Program-made: the position numbers and the translations under genes
Notes under the pieces: model-generated
The model's database searches: none
Told to the model about the DNA's origin: nothing
Seen by the model: only the letters and a program-made list of their open reading frames with translations
Assembly: GCF_009856865.1 (NCBI RefSeq)
Contig: NZ_WVUD01000026.1
Coordinates: 1-61,505 of the forward strand
Reading direction: 5' to 3'
DNA length: 61,505 nucleotides
Source: Solidesulfovibrio aerotolerans
GTDB taxonomy: Bacteria; Desulfobacterota; Desulfovibrionia; Desulfovibrionales; Desulfovibrionaceae
In this document: positions 7,884 through 18,502 of the stretch, one piece after another
Layout: each line of letters begins with the position of its first letter
How positions within the stretch are numbered: position 1 is the stretch's first letter

Positions 7884-8606
7884 CTATTCCCGGTCGTAGC
7901 GTCGCACGGACGGGTCGAAACAAAACTGGCATCCCGGCGGCAAAAACACCCGCACCAGGGCCAGACCAGCGGCAAAGCCGCCCACATGCGCCCAGAAGGC
8001 CACGGCCGCCGCCTGCCCCGCGCTGGCCGTTCCGGCCAGACCGGAAACGAGTTGCATCAGAAACCAGATTCCCAGAAAGACCACGGCCGGCAATTCCACG
8101 ATCCAGGGAATGAAAATGATCGGAATAAGCGTCGTCACCCGGGCTTTGGGAAACAGGCGGAAATAGCCGCCCATGACCCCGGCAATGGCACCGGAGGCAC
8201 CGATGACCGGCACCGGGGCGCTCCAGTTGAAAAGGACATGGACGCCCGCCGCGGCAACGCCGCAAATGAGATAGAACAGCACAAACCGCAGGGAGCCCAG
8301 GGCTTCTTCCACATTGTCGGCGAAAATCCACAGCACCCACATGTTGAGCAGATAGTGCAGCCAGCCGCCGTGCACAAACATATAGGTGACAAACGCGGCG
8401 TAACCGCCTTCGGGATAGCCCACGGCAGCGGCGTGGGCCGGATTGGTGAACCGGGCCGGCGCGACGCCGTAGATGTGCAGGAATTCAAAAAGGACGCGAT
8501 CCGGCAACAGCTGCTCATACAGAAAAACCAGCGTGCACAGCCCGATCAGCGTCCAGGTGACCAGCGGCGGCCGGGTGCGCGGCACATTGTCGCGCAGGGG
8601 AATCAC
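7884..8606 (-). CDS. Rhomboid-family intramembrane serine protease
   Basis: 240 residues with about six to seven hydrophobic segments. The active-site motif GASGAIAGVMGGYF supplies the serine, the partner histidine is in FWAHVGGFAAGL, and the HGGWLHYLLNMWVLWIFADNVE loop is typical of the family. Rhomboids cut transmembrane segments of client proteins. Its start codon overlaps the stop codon of the upstream pseudouridine synthase/CoaE gene by four bases, so it is the second gene of a minus-strand pair. The substrate is unknown. Confidence 0.92.
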   Translation of the reverse strand: MIPLRDNVPRTRPPLVTWTLIGLCTLVFLYEQLLPDRVLFEFLHIYGVAPARFTNPAHAAAVGYPEGGYAAFVTYMFVHGGWLHYLLNMWVLWIFADNVEEALGSLRFVLFYLICGVAAAGVHVLFNWSAPVPVIGASGAIAGVMGGYFRLFPKARVTTLIPIIFIPWIVELPAVVFLGIWFLMQLVSGLAGTASAGQAAAVAFWAHVGGFAAGLALVRVFLPPGCQFCFDPSVRRYDRE

Positions 8607-10258
8607 GGTGCCGGCTCCGGGTGCTTCACCGCTGCGGCATAGTCAGCGGCCACCAGCGCGGCAAAACGCTCCCGCATGTTGCGCTGTCGAAGCTGCGCCA
8701 AGGTGGCAAGGATGCTGCGCCCGCCGGCAGCCAAGGCGGCCAGATCGCTGTCGTTGTCCACCACGAACCGGCATTTGGCCATTTTCTTCTCCTGGTCCCA
8801 CTGCCAGCCGTCCAGGCGGGCGACGATCTCCGGGGTCCAGCCGCGCCCCTCAATGAGACGGCGGGCCCGCACGGCGTCCGGGCAGCGTACCCCGACCACC
8901 ATGTCCGCCATCTCGCCAACCGGCCAGCCCGATTCAAACAAGAGCGGCACTTCGGCAAAGACCGCCCTGTCCCCGGCATGGGCCGCCTGAAAACCAGCCA
9001 GTTCGCCCTTGACCAACGGATGGATCAGTTCACAGACTTCGCGGCGAACTTTCTCGCTTCCCGCCATTTTGTCCAGCAGCCACGCCTTGTCCACGGCACC
9101 GTCCTCACCAAGAGCCGCCTCGCCGTAGCGCCGCGAGAGCATATGCGCCCCGCCGCCGCCCGGCGCATAGAGCGCGGCCACGGCCGCATCGGCCGAAAAA
9201 GTCGCAAAACGGGCCGCCGCGAACTGGTCGAGCAGAGCCGATTTGCCGCTGCCCGGCATGCCGACCAGCCCCACCCGCTGGCAGCGCCGGCCCAGGATAA
9301 GCAGCAGCCGCCAGAAATCCCGGGGCGGCGGCAGGCAATAGCTTTGCTCCTCGCCGGTCTCGGAATGGGTAAAGACAAGCTTCCAGGCGTGCAGCATCTG
9401 CCGTGTGGCCAATCGGGCCACGGCTCCGACGCGCCGCGTCCACTCGGCGTGCTGGCGCGCGCCGTAGACCACATCACCCAGGATGGGATGGCCCATAGAG
9501 GCCATGTGCACCCGGATCTGGTGGGTGCGGCCGGTGGCGATGGCCACTTCCAGCAGGCTGGCCGAGCCGTCCGGGCTGGTCCAGACCGGTTTCCAGGTCG
9601 TGCTGGCCGGGCGGCCGCCCTTTTCCACCACGGCCATGCGGGTGGGATGCCGGGGATCGCGGCCGATGGGCAGATCGATGGTTCCGGCAGGCCGATCCGG
9701 GCGGCCGTGGACCAGGGCCAGATAGGTCTTGGACACGCGCCGGGCGGCGAAATCGGCTGACAGGGCCAGCCGGGCGGCTTCGGTCAGGGCCACGAGCATA
9801 AGCCCGCTCGTGTCCTTGTCCAGGCGGTGGACAATGCCGGGGCGGTGCCCGGCCATCTGGCGCATGTCCGGGAAGTGGTGCAGCAGCCGATTGACCAGGG
9901 TGCCCTCGGGAAACCCGGGCGCGGGGTGGACGGTCAGTCCCGGCGGTTTGTCCAGCACTAGCAGATGCGCGTCCCTGGCCACGATCCGAAGCTCGCCGGC
10001 CTCGGCCACGGCGTCGCTGGGCGTTTCGGGCAGGCTCAGGGTCAACGTCTCGCCCCCGCGCAGCTTCTGGCCCGGCTTGCGGCAGACAACGCCGTCGATG
10101 GTGGCCAGCCCGGCCTCGATGGCGGCCTGGACCTTGCCCCGGGACACGTCCTCGCCGGCCAGCCGGGCGCTCCAAAAGCCGTCCAGGCGCGCCAATGCGC
10201 CGCTTGCCGCCCCATCATACACAGCTGTCATGGCTGTCATAGTCTCGTGTTCGTTCAT
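8603..10258 (-). CDS. RluD-like pseudouridine synthase fused to dephospho-CoA kinase
   Basis: 551 residues. Residues 20-75 form an S4 RNA-binding domain, and 90-310 an RluA/RluD pseudouridine synthase with catalytic Asp147 in HRLDKDTSG. From 325 to 530 there is a CoaE-like kinase: Walker A VGMPGSGKSA at 332-341, then FAEVPLLFESGW and RCPDAVRARRL. The first activity modifies rRNA or tRNA uridines; the second makes CoA from dephospho-CoA. ATG 10258 was chosen because GAGGGA precedes it; the frame extends ten codons further. No stop or frameshift separates the halves, so it should be one polypeptide. Confidence in both domains is high; that both are active is inference. Confidence 0.88.
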   Translation of the reverse strand: MNEHETMTAMTAVYDGAASGALARLDGFWSARLAGEDVSRGKVQAAIEAGLATIDGVVCRKPGQKLRGGETLTLSLPETPSDAVAEAGELRIVARDAHLLVLDKPPGLTVHPAPGFPEGTLVNRLLHHFPDMRQMAGHRPGIVHRLDKDTSGLMLVALTEAARLALSADFAARRVSKTYLALVHGRPDRPAGTIDLPIGRDPRHPTRMAVVEKGGRPASTTWKPVWTSPDGSASLLEVAIATGRTHQIRVHMASMGHPILGDVVYGARQHAEWTRRVGAVARLATRQMLHAWKLVFTHSETGEEQSYCLPPPRDFWRLLLILGRRCQRVGLVGMPGSGKSALLDQFAAARFATFSADAAVAALYAPGGGGAHMLSRRYGEAALGEDGAVDKAWLLDKMAGSEKVRREVCELIHPLVKGELAGFQAAHAGDRAVFAEVPLLFESGWPVGEMADMVVGVRCPDAVRARRLIEGRGWTPEIVARLDGWQWDQEKKMAKCRFVVDNDSDLAALAAGGRSILATLAQLRQRNMRERFAALVAADYAAAVKHPEPAP

Positions 10259-10387
10259 GGTCCCTCTATACTGTGTTGCATGGGCCAAATGCCGCCCCGG
10301 GTCAAGGCCGCAGCGACGGGAAACATTTGAAGACGCTGCGGGCTTGGGCTATGCTCAACATGCCCCAACCGACCCCAAGGAGCGCCC

Positions 10388-11377
10388 ATGCAGGCCGCAA
10401 TTTTTGAAAACGGAGCCGTGCACCTCGTCAGCAAACCCACGCCCACCCTTGGCCCGGGCGAGGTGCTGATCGAAGTCCGCATGGCCGGCATCTGCAACAC
10501 CGACCTGGAACTGTTGCGCGGCTACATGGGGTTTGCCGGCATCCCGGGGCATGAGTTCGTCGGCCGGGTGGTGGCCGCCCCCAGCGCCCCGCAACTGCTG
10601 GGACGACGGGTCACGGCCGACATCAATATCGGCTGCGGCACCTGCCCGGTTTGTTTACAAGCCGATGCCCGCCACTGCCCCAACCGCACCACCCTGGGCA
10701 TTGCCGGCAAGGACGGTGCCTTTGCCCAATTCGTGGCCATGCCGCTGCACACCATCCATCTGGTGCCCGACTGCATTTCCAACGCCCAGGCCGTGTTTCT
10801 GGAGCCGCTGGCCGCCGCCCTGGAGCCGAGCCAGCAACTGCATCTGACCGCCCGGCAGTCGGTGCTGGTGTTGGGCGACGGCAAGCTCGGTATTTTGACC
10901 GCTTGCGCCCTGCGCCGGCTCGTGCCGGACCTTGTCCTGGCCGGCAAACACGAGGACAAGCTGGCGGTGGCAGCGGCCCAGGGTGTGACCGTGCGCCAGG
11001 GGACCGATGCCGGCCATATCGCGGCCACGCTTGGCCGGGAATTCGGGCTGTTCGATGTGGTCATCGAGGCCACCGGCCGGCCCCAAGGGCTGGAGACCGC
11101 CCTGGAACTGGTGCGGCCCGAGGGCACGGTGGTTCTTAAAACCACCACCTTTGCCCCGACCACCCTGGCCATGGCCAAGGTGGTGGTGGACGAGATCACG
11201 CTGCTCGGTTCGCGCTGCGGCGATCTGCGGCTGGCCATCGCCTCTCTCAAAGACAAGCTGGTGGACGTGTTGCCGCTGGTGGAAGCCGCCTATCCTTTCG
11301 AGGCCTTTGCCGAAGCATTGGAGCATGCCGCCCGGCCCGGGGCCATGAAGGTGCTGGTGGACTTTCGCGCGTTATGA
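10388..11377 (+). CDS. Zinc-dependent medium-chain alcohol dehydrogenase
   Basis: 329 residues of the MDR superfamily. Catalytic zinc ligands are in GICNTDLEL and GHEFVG. The structural zinc loop is CGTCPVCLQADARHC, and the Rossmann fold carries VLVLGDGKLGILTA. The order resembles alcohol, threonine or sorbitol dehydrogenases, so the substrate cannot be named. ATG follows AAGGAGCGCCC. It is transcribed away from the RluD-CoaE gene and is followed 43 bases later by the serine dehydratase gene, possibly as one unit. Confidence 0.87.
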   Translation: MQAAIFENGAVHLVSKPTPTLGPGEVLIEVRMAGICNTDLELLRGYMGFAGIPGHEFVGRVVAAPSAPQLLGRRVTADINIGCGTCPVCLQADARHCPNRTTLGIAGKDGAFAQFVAMPLHTIHLVPDCISNAQAVFLEPLAAALEPSQQLHLTARQSVLVLGDGKLGILTACALRRLVPDLVLAGKHEDKLAVAAAQGVTVRQGTDAGHIAATLGREFGLFDVVIEATGRPQGLETALELVRPEGTVVLKTTTFAPTTLAMAKVVVDEITLLGSRCGDLRLAIASLKDKLVDVLPLVEAAYPFEAFAEALEHAARPGAMKVLVDFRAL

Positions 11378-11420
11378 GAACGCTGTTATAGCGCCCGGCC
11401 ACGCCAACAGGAGTCACTCT

Positions 11421-12926
11421 ATGGACCGCCGAAATTTTCTCAAGACCGCCATGCTGGCCTCGGCCGGGGCCGGTCTGTTGCGAACACTTCCGGCCGAGGC
11501 GCGCGGCATTCCCGCTGCCGCATTTCCGGGCCTGCCGCGCGAGGTCTGCTATCCCGGCCCGCCGACCGGGGTCATCGTCACTTCGGTTTTCGATCTTTTC
11601 AAGGTCGGTCCCGGTCCCTCCAGCTCGCACACCCTGGCCCCGCTGCGTATTGCCAGCGACTTCCGAAATCTGTTGGAGACCCTGCCCCCGGAGACGCTGG
11701 CCGCCGCAGACCATATTGAAGCCCGGCTTTACGGCAGCCTTTCGGCCACAGGCAAGGGACACCGCACGGATCGGGCCATCCTGGCCGGCCTGCTCGGCCA
11801 GAAACCCGAAACCTGCGATCCCGCGATCATGGACGCCCTGGCCGACGAATCACGGACCCACACCGCCACAATCGGCGGCAAGCCTTTCATGATCGGCAAA
11901 CACACCCTGGCCTGGGACAAGATCGAGCACGACTATCCTTTCAGCAACACCCTGGTCATGCAACTCGTAACCGCCCAGGGCACGGCGCTGGTTAGCCGCG
12001 AATATTATTCCACCGGCGGCGGCTTCTTCTCCTGGAAGGACCAGCCGGAACAAAAACGCGGCGAACCCATCCATCCTTATGGCAGTATGACGGCCTTTGC
12101 CGCTTTGGCCGAAAAGCGCGGCAAGTCCCTGCACGACATCATGCTGGAAAACGAGATGGCGATTATGGGCGTTGATACGGCCCGGGTCAACGCCCATCTC
12201 GACTTGGTCCTGGACACCATGCTGGACGGCGTCGATCTTGGCCTTCGCGAAGAGGGTGAGCTGCCTGCGCCTTTTGCATTTTTCCGCAAGGCCCGCCGCA
12301 TCCACGAGCAGGCCAAGGCCATGCCGGACGGCGATTCCCTCATGCAGTACATCAGCAGCTATGCCCTGGCCGTTTCCGAGGGCAACGCCGCCGGACGCCT
12401 GGCCGTCACTGCTCCGACCCTGGGCTCGGCCGGCACCATGCCCGCCCTGGTCTATGTCCTCAAAAATCACGCCAAGCTCTCCCGCGAGGCCCTGCGCCAG
12501 GGATTGCTGGCCGGGGCACTGGTGGGATTTCTGTGTAAAAACAACGCCAGCGTGGCCGGGGCGGAAGTCGGCTGCCAGGGGGAAATCGGTGTGGCCGCGT
12601 CCATGGCCGCCGCCATGGCAGCCTATGCCTCGGGCGCGTCCCTAAAAACCACGGAAGTGGCGGCCACCATTGCCCTGGAGCACCACTTGGGCATGTCCTG
12701 CGACCCGGTGGGCGGCTTTGTGCTCATCCCCTGCATCGAGCGCAACGCTTTCGGGGCGCTCAAAGCCTACAACGCCTGGCTGATGGCCAAAAACGAGATC
12801 GTCTCCCAGCACTGGGAAGACCTCGACCGGGTCATCATGGCCATGCTGCAAACCGGCAAGGCCCTGCCGCCAGCCTTTCGGGAGATGGGGACGGCCGGTC
12901 TGGGCATGACCATGGTCAACTGCTGA
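11421..12926 (+). CDS. Iron-sulfur L-serine dehydratase with a twin-arginine signal peptide
   Basis: 501 residues, about 45 longer at the N-terminus than cytoplasmic L-serine ammonia-lyases (L-serine to pyruvate and ammonia). The extension is a Tat-type signal: DRRNFLK at 2-8, a hydrophobic stretch at 9-20, and AEA at 25-27 as a likely cleavage site. Catalytic landmarks are complete: GPSSSH at 65-70, and cluster cysteines 385 (VGCQGE), 427 (MSCDPV) and 438 (IPCIER), spaced 42 and 11 as in the Legionella enzyme. The very last residue, Cys501, is the tail cysteine that caps the cluster. RBS is ACAGGAGTCACTCT. A Tat-exported folded FeS dehydratase is unusual. Confidence 0.88.
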   Translation: MDRRNFLKTAMLASAGAGLLRTLPAEARGIPAAAFPGLPREVCYPGPPTGVIVTSVFDLFKVGPGPSSSHTLAPLRIASDFRNLLETLPPETLAAADHIEARLYGSLSATGKGHRTDRAILAGLLGQKPETCDPAIMDALADESRTHTATIGGKPFMIGKHTLAWDKIEHDYPFSNTLVMQLVTAQGTALVSREYYSTGGGFFSWKDQPEQKRGEPIHPYGSMTAFAALAEKRGKSLHDIMLENEMAIMGVDTARVNAHLDLVLDTMLDGVDLGLREEGELPAPFAFFRKARRIHEQAKAMPDGDSLMQYISSYALAVSEGNAAGRLAVTAPTLGSAGTMPALVYVLKNHAKLSREALRQGLLAGALVGFLCKNNASVAGAEVGCQGEIGVAASMAAAMAAYASGASLKTTEVAATIALEHHLGMSCDPVGGFVLIPCIERNAFGALKAYNAWLMAKNEIVSQHWEDLDRVIMAMLQTGKALPPAFREMGTAGLGMTMVNC

Positions 12927-12948
12927 GCGCCGGCAACGCCACACGGTA

Positions 12949-12980
12949 ACGGCCGGGAGGGACACTGCCTTCCCGGCCGT
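12949..12980. terminator. Hairpin between convergent serine dehydratase and ligA genes
   Basis: ACGGCCGGGA (12949-12958) pairs perfectly with TCCCGGCCGT (12971-12980). There is no T run on either side. Its position between convergent genes suggests a shared transcription end. Confidence 0.45.
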
Positions 12981-13014
12981 ATTGCGCAGGCACCCCGGCG
13001 GACAGGCAGCGGCC

Positions 13015-15156
<2,142 letters not shown>

Positions 15157-16698
15157 TCACTGGCGGGTGAGCCAGAGAGCCTTTTTTCGGACATCCGTCA
15201 AGAGTAGCTGGTCTTGGAACCGGCGCAGGCGTCGCAGGTCGCCGGCGTCGAATTTGGCTTGCAGCTTGGTCAGATTGCCGTGGGCGTTGCCCCCGGCCAG
15301 CCGGTCGCGTCGGGCGTCGCCGCCGCTGCGCCGCTTGTGGCCAACGACCAGATGCCCCTGGTAGACGGCAGACTGGCCGGCCAGAAAAACCCGCATGTCG
15401 CGCTCCAGATCGTCAAATTGCGACGGGGAAAAACGAATGTCGAAATCCCCGCCCGAGGCCAGCGCGGCCGCCGAAAAGAGATGGCAGCAACCCGTGACGC
15501 TAAGGCACGGCCGGCAATACGCCCATTGCCCGAGATCCGGGGCTTGCAGTTGCAAATCCGTCACCGTGGCCGGCTCCCCCGGTCCGCCCGGGGCCAGATG
15601 AAACTCGGCCGCCTGGAGAACGCTTGGCCGTCCCGCATCCGTCACCCGGCAGCCGTAGGCACTTTGCCCAGGATAGGCAGCCACGGCCGCCCCCAGGCGC
15701 AAAGCCCAATCCGGCTCAAGCCGGATATCGTCGTCGAGATAGGCCACGAAATCCGCTGTCGCGGCCTCGGGCAAGGCCTTGAGCCAATTGCGGCCGGCCG
15801 GCGCGCCGACGTTGACCGGCGCGCGCAGGATCGAAAAGCGCTCGGCCCCAAACCGCTCCTGCCAGACCGATAAGACTTGGGGTGTAGCGTCGGTGGAGCC
15901 GTTGTCCAGGGCGAAAATCCGAAAACGGCCAAGGCGGCTGCGGTGCACGTCGTCCAGGGTGACGGCCAGATCGTCGGCTTTATTGAAGGTATACAAAAAG
16001 ATCACCAGTTCGCCGGGCAACTCGGTCAATTGCGCTTCGACTCCGGTTTGCAGGTCGTAGAGGCGCAGCAAGGCATTGACGCACCACGGCCAGCGGCACA
16101 GGAAATCGTAAAAGGCTGTGATGCCGGCCAAGCGACCGCCCAGGCGCAGTGTCGCTTCCGCGGCCAGCCAGGCCAGTCCCGGGCTGGCGGGCGGCCCGGG
16201 CAGACGGGCACGCCAGCGCTCCAGCCGCTCACTGCCGGCCACCCCAGCGGCGGTCAGGGCCGCCAGTCCCTCGACCCGTGCGGCGAGATGGGCACCGTCA
16301 GCCGGCCAGGACGCGTCAAAGCGGTCTAAAAACGCCTCCCAGTCGCCGCTTTGCTCGGCAGCGGCCAGCGCCTGCCGCCACGTCGCCGTCCAGGGGGCGG
16401 CGGCAGCGAGGTGCAGGGCCGCAGCGTCTTCCCCCTGCCCGCCAGGGCCGGCCATGGCTAAGCAGGCCCGGGCCATGTCGGCGTTTAGCGGATCGAGGTC
16501 ACAAGCCAACCGCGTCAATGCAAGCCCCAGCCCGGCCAGGGACGCCGTGGCCGGGTCGTCCCGCCGCCAGCCCCGCAACGCGCCAAGACCGGCCTGGGCC
16601 GCCTGATTGCGGCCCATAACGCCGGCCAGCAGCCGCTGTCCCAGTTCCACAGGCAGCCTATCGAACGACGGCGGCAGAAAAAAAGCAAACGGTCCCAC
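15157..16698 (-). CDS. Family 2 glycosyltransferase with a long N-terminal helical region
   Basis: 513 residues from GTG 16698, which has GGAGGAGG upstream; the open frame beyond it overlaps the upstream gene. Residues 1-215 are alanine- and leucine-rich and probably helical, with no domain recognised. From about 220 a GT-A fold is clear: VIFLYTFNKADDLAVTL, the nucleotide-sugar region DNGSTDATPQV, and the metal-binding AYLDDDIRLEPDW. It transfers sugars to an unknown acceptor such as cell-surface glycan. It lies 16 bases after a second glycosyltransferase gene and probably shares its transcript. Confidence 0.82.
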   Translation of the reverse strand: MGPFAFFLPPSFDRLPVELGQRLLAGVMGRNQAAQAGLGALRGWRRDDPATASLAGLGLALTRLACDLDPLNADMARACLAMAGPGGQGEDAAALHLAAAAPWTATWRQALAAAEQSGDWEAFLDRFDASWPADGAHLAARVEGLAALTAAGVAGSERLERWRARLPGPPASPGLAWLAAEATLRLGGRLAGITAFYDFLCRWPWCVNALLRLYDLQTGVEAQLTELPGELVIFLYTFNKADDLAVTLDDVHRSRLGRFRIFALDNGSTDATPQVLSVWQERFGAERFSILRAPVNVGAPAGRNWLKALPEAATADFVAYLDDDIRLEPDWALRLGAAVAAYPGQSAYGCRVTDAGRPSVLQAAEFHLAPGGPGEPATVTDLQLQAPDLGQWAYCRPCLSVTGCCHLFSAAALASGGDFDIRFSPSQFDDLERDMRVFLAGQSAVYQGHLVVGHKRRSGGDARRDRLAGGNAHGNLTKLQAKFDAGDLRRLRRFQDQLLLTDVRKKALWLTRQ

Positions 16699-16714
16699 GC
16701 GCGCCTCCTCCAGG

Positions 16715-17458
16715 CTACAGGCGGTCGGCCTCAACCGACCAGGCCTGCCAATCGGCAATGCGTTGGCGAAACTGCGGCCCCAACCGTTTGGCGAGATAGG
16801 CAGCTTCGGCCCGGGCGGCAACGTCCAGAAATCCCGGAACTGACCGGGCTGTCGTGTGGTGCCGGTGGTTGAGAACCACCTGATGATCCACCACCAGCTT
16901 CCACCCGGCCTCGTGCAACCGGGATGACAGGATCAGATCAACGCCGTAGCCGAAGGGATTGTCGGCATAATCCAGGCCCCCCAGGCTCTCCAGGGCCTCC
17001 AGGCGCAACAGCGGGGCCACGCCGTCCATGACCCGCACCAGCCGGTACTGGCCGCCGGGCCGGGCCACCATCTGCGGATGATACGGACTTTTGACAAAGG
17101 CCGGCGAGAACAGACCGACCGGCCCCAGCGTGGCCTCCAGCTTGGCCAGCCGGCCCAAAGCCCGGGACAGATGCGGCGGCCTGGAAACAAACGTCACGTC
17201 ATTATTGAGAAACCATAGATGGGTGCGTCCCATGTCCCGGGCCGCCTGGGCGGCATAGGCCAGTGCCCCGGCCCAGTAGATATTGGTTTCCAGCCGCACC
17301 CAGGCGTCGGGATAGGGCTGGGGCGCGGCGTTGTCCAGAATGAGAACGTCCCTGTCCGGGTCGGACGCCTGCAACTGTTCCTGCAACCGCCGGGTCGTTG
17401 CCGGGTCGCCGTAATGCAAGATGACGACAGCCGCTGCAATGGCCGGCGGCGTGGTCAC
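16715..17458 (-). CDS. Family 2-like glycosyltransferase
   Basis: 247 residues. VVILHYGDPATTRRLQEQL begins the GT-A fold, FLNNDVTFV carries the metal-binding acidic residues, and the C-terminal half (GGLDYADNPFGYGVDLILSS; NHRHHTTARSVPGF) resembles rhamnosyltransferase-type enzymes that act on dTDP-sugars. The GTG start overlaps the stop of the potassium-channel gene (GTGA). Substrate unknown; together with the next gene it suggests a two-step surface glycan modification. Confidence 0.78.
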   Translation of the reverse strand: MTTPPAIAAAVVILHYGDPATTRRLQEQLQASDPDRDVLILDNAAPQPYPDAWVRLETNIYWAGALAYAAQAARDMGRTHLWFLNNDVTFVSRPPHLSRALGRLAKLEATLGPVGLFSPAFVKSPYHPQMVARPGGQYRLVRVMDGVAPLLRLEALESLGGLDYADNPFGYGVDLILSSRLHEAGWKLVVDHQVVLNHRHHTTARSVPGFLDVAARAEAAYLAKRLGPQFRQRIADWQAWSVEADRL

Positions 17459-18501
17459 AAAATCGCCCGCAGGCCATCCAGACTATCGCTGCTGCCGACC
17501 AGGATCATGGTGTCCCCGGTTTCCAGCACGGCCTGGGGCTGGGGATTAAAGATCATCTCGCCGGAAGCCTTCTTGATGGCAATGATGATGAGATTAAAGC
17601 GCGGCCGGATCTGGGATTCGATGAGGTTCTTGCCGGCGATTTCGGAGTTTGCGGTCACCTGCAACTCTTCCATTTGCAGATCGATGGCCCCGCTGCGACC
17701 GGCCAGTTCCAGAAAGCTCGTGACCGTCGGACGCAACACCGATTGGGCCATGCGCACGCCGCCGTACAGGTGCGGCACCAGCACCTGATCCGCCCCGGCC
17801 CGTTGCAGACGCTGGGTATGGCTCTGGGCGTCGGCCCGGGCCACGATGCGGATTTTCGGATTGAGCTGGCGGGCCGTCAGCGTCACATAGACGTTGGCCG
17901 CTTCCTGGGTCAGCGCAGCCACCAGCGTCCTGGCCCGCTCCAGACCGGCGGCGAGCAGCACCTCGTCGGCCGTGGCATCGCCGGCCACGTAGGGCACACC
18001 GTGCTCTTCCAGCAGGCGGATCACCTCGGGGTTGCTCTCCACGATGACGCAGGGCACGTTTTCAGCCAGAATCTCGCTGGCCACGATGGAGCCAATGCGG
18101 CCGTAGCCGCAAATTATGACGTGGCCGCTCAGCCCATCGATGATTTTCTGCATCCGCCGTCTCCCGATATAGTGTTGCAACCGGCCTTCCACCAGCACCT
18201 GGGTGAAAGCGCCAACCAGATAGGCAAACGACCCAACCCCGGACACGATGAGCAGCATGGTCAGGATGCGGCCGTTTCGGGACAAGGGATAGACTTCCTG
18301 GAAGCCCACCGTGGAGAGGGTGATGACGACCTGATACAGGCTGTCGAAAAAGCTCCAGCCCTCCACCTGCATATAGCCGATCAAGCCGCAGACAAAAACC
18401 GAAGCCAGGGCCAGAAAACCGCCAACCAGCGGCATCCAGGAGCCCAGGCGATGGGTGATCCGGGCCGTTTGGCTGCGCAGGCGCAGGGAACGATGCACCA
18501 T
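17455..18501 (-). CDS. Two-helix potassium channel with RCK/TrkA regulatory domains
   Basis: 348 residues, MthK-like. Transmembrane helices lie at about 25-43 and 80-102, and between them is a pore helix and filter TLSTVGFQEV (the usual TVGYG becomes TVGFQ). RCK_N starts at VIICGYGRIGSIVASEIL with a Rossmann nucleotide site, and a TrkA_C domain ends the protein (VLETGDTMILVGSSDSL). ATG 18501 was chosen because it follows the uvrB stop by one base; upstream frame is inside uvrB. It gates K+ (or possibly Na+) flow in response to a cytoplasmic ligand. Confidence 0.85.
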   Translation of the reverse strand: MVHRSLRLRSQTARITHRLGSWMPLVGGFLALASVFVCGLIGYMQVEGWSFFDSLYQVVITLSTVGFQEVYPLSRNGRILTMLLIVSGVGSFAYLVGAFTQVLVEGRLQHYIGRRRMQKIIDGLSGHVIICGYGRIGSIVASEILAENVPCVIVESNPEVIRLLEEHGVPYVAGDATADEVLLAAGLERARTLVAALTQEAANVYVTLTARQLNPKIRIVARADAQSHTQRLQRAGADQVLVPHLYGGVRMAQSVLRPTVTSFLELAGRSGAIDLQMEELQVTANSEIAGKNLIESQIRPRFNLIIIAIKKASGEMIFNPQPQAVLETGDTMILVGSSDSLDGLRAIL

Positions 18502-18502
18502 A

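Noticed and set aside
11421-11510. Serine dehydratase N-terminal extension as a mis-called start
   Set aside because: The extension begins with a good SD and a complete RR-hydrophobic-AXA signal. No alternative start with an SD lies near the conserved core, so the long form was kept.
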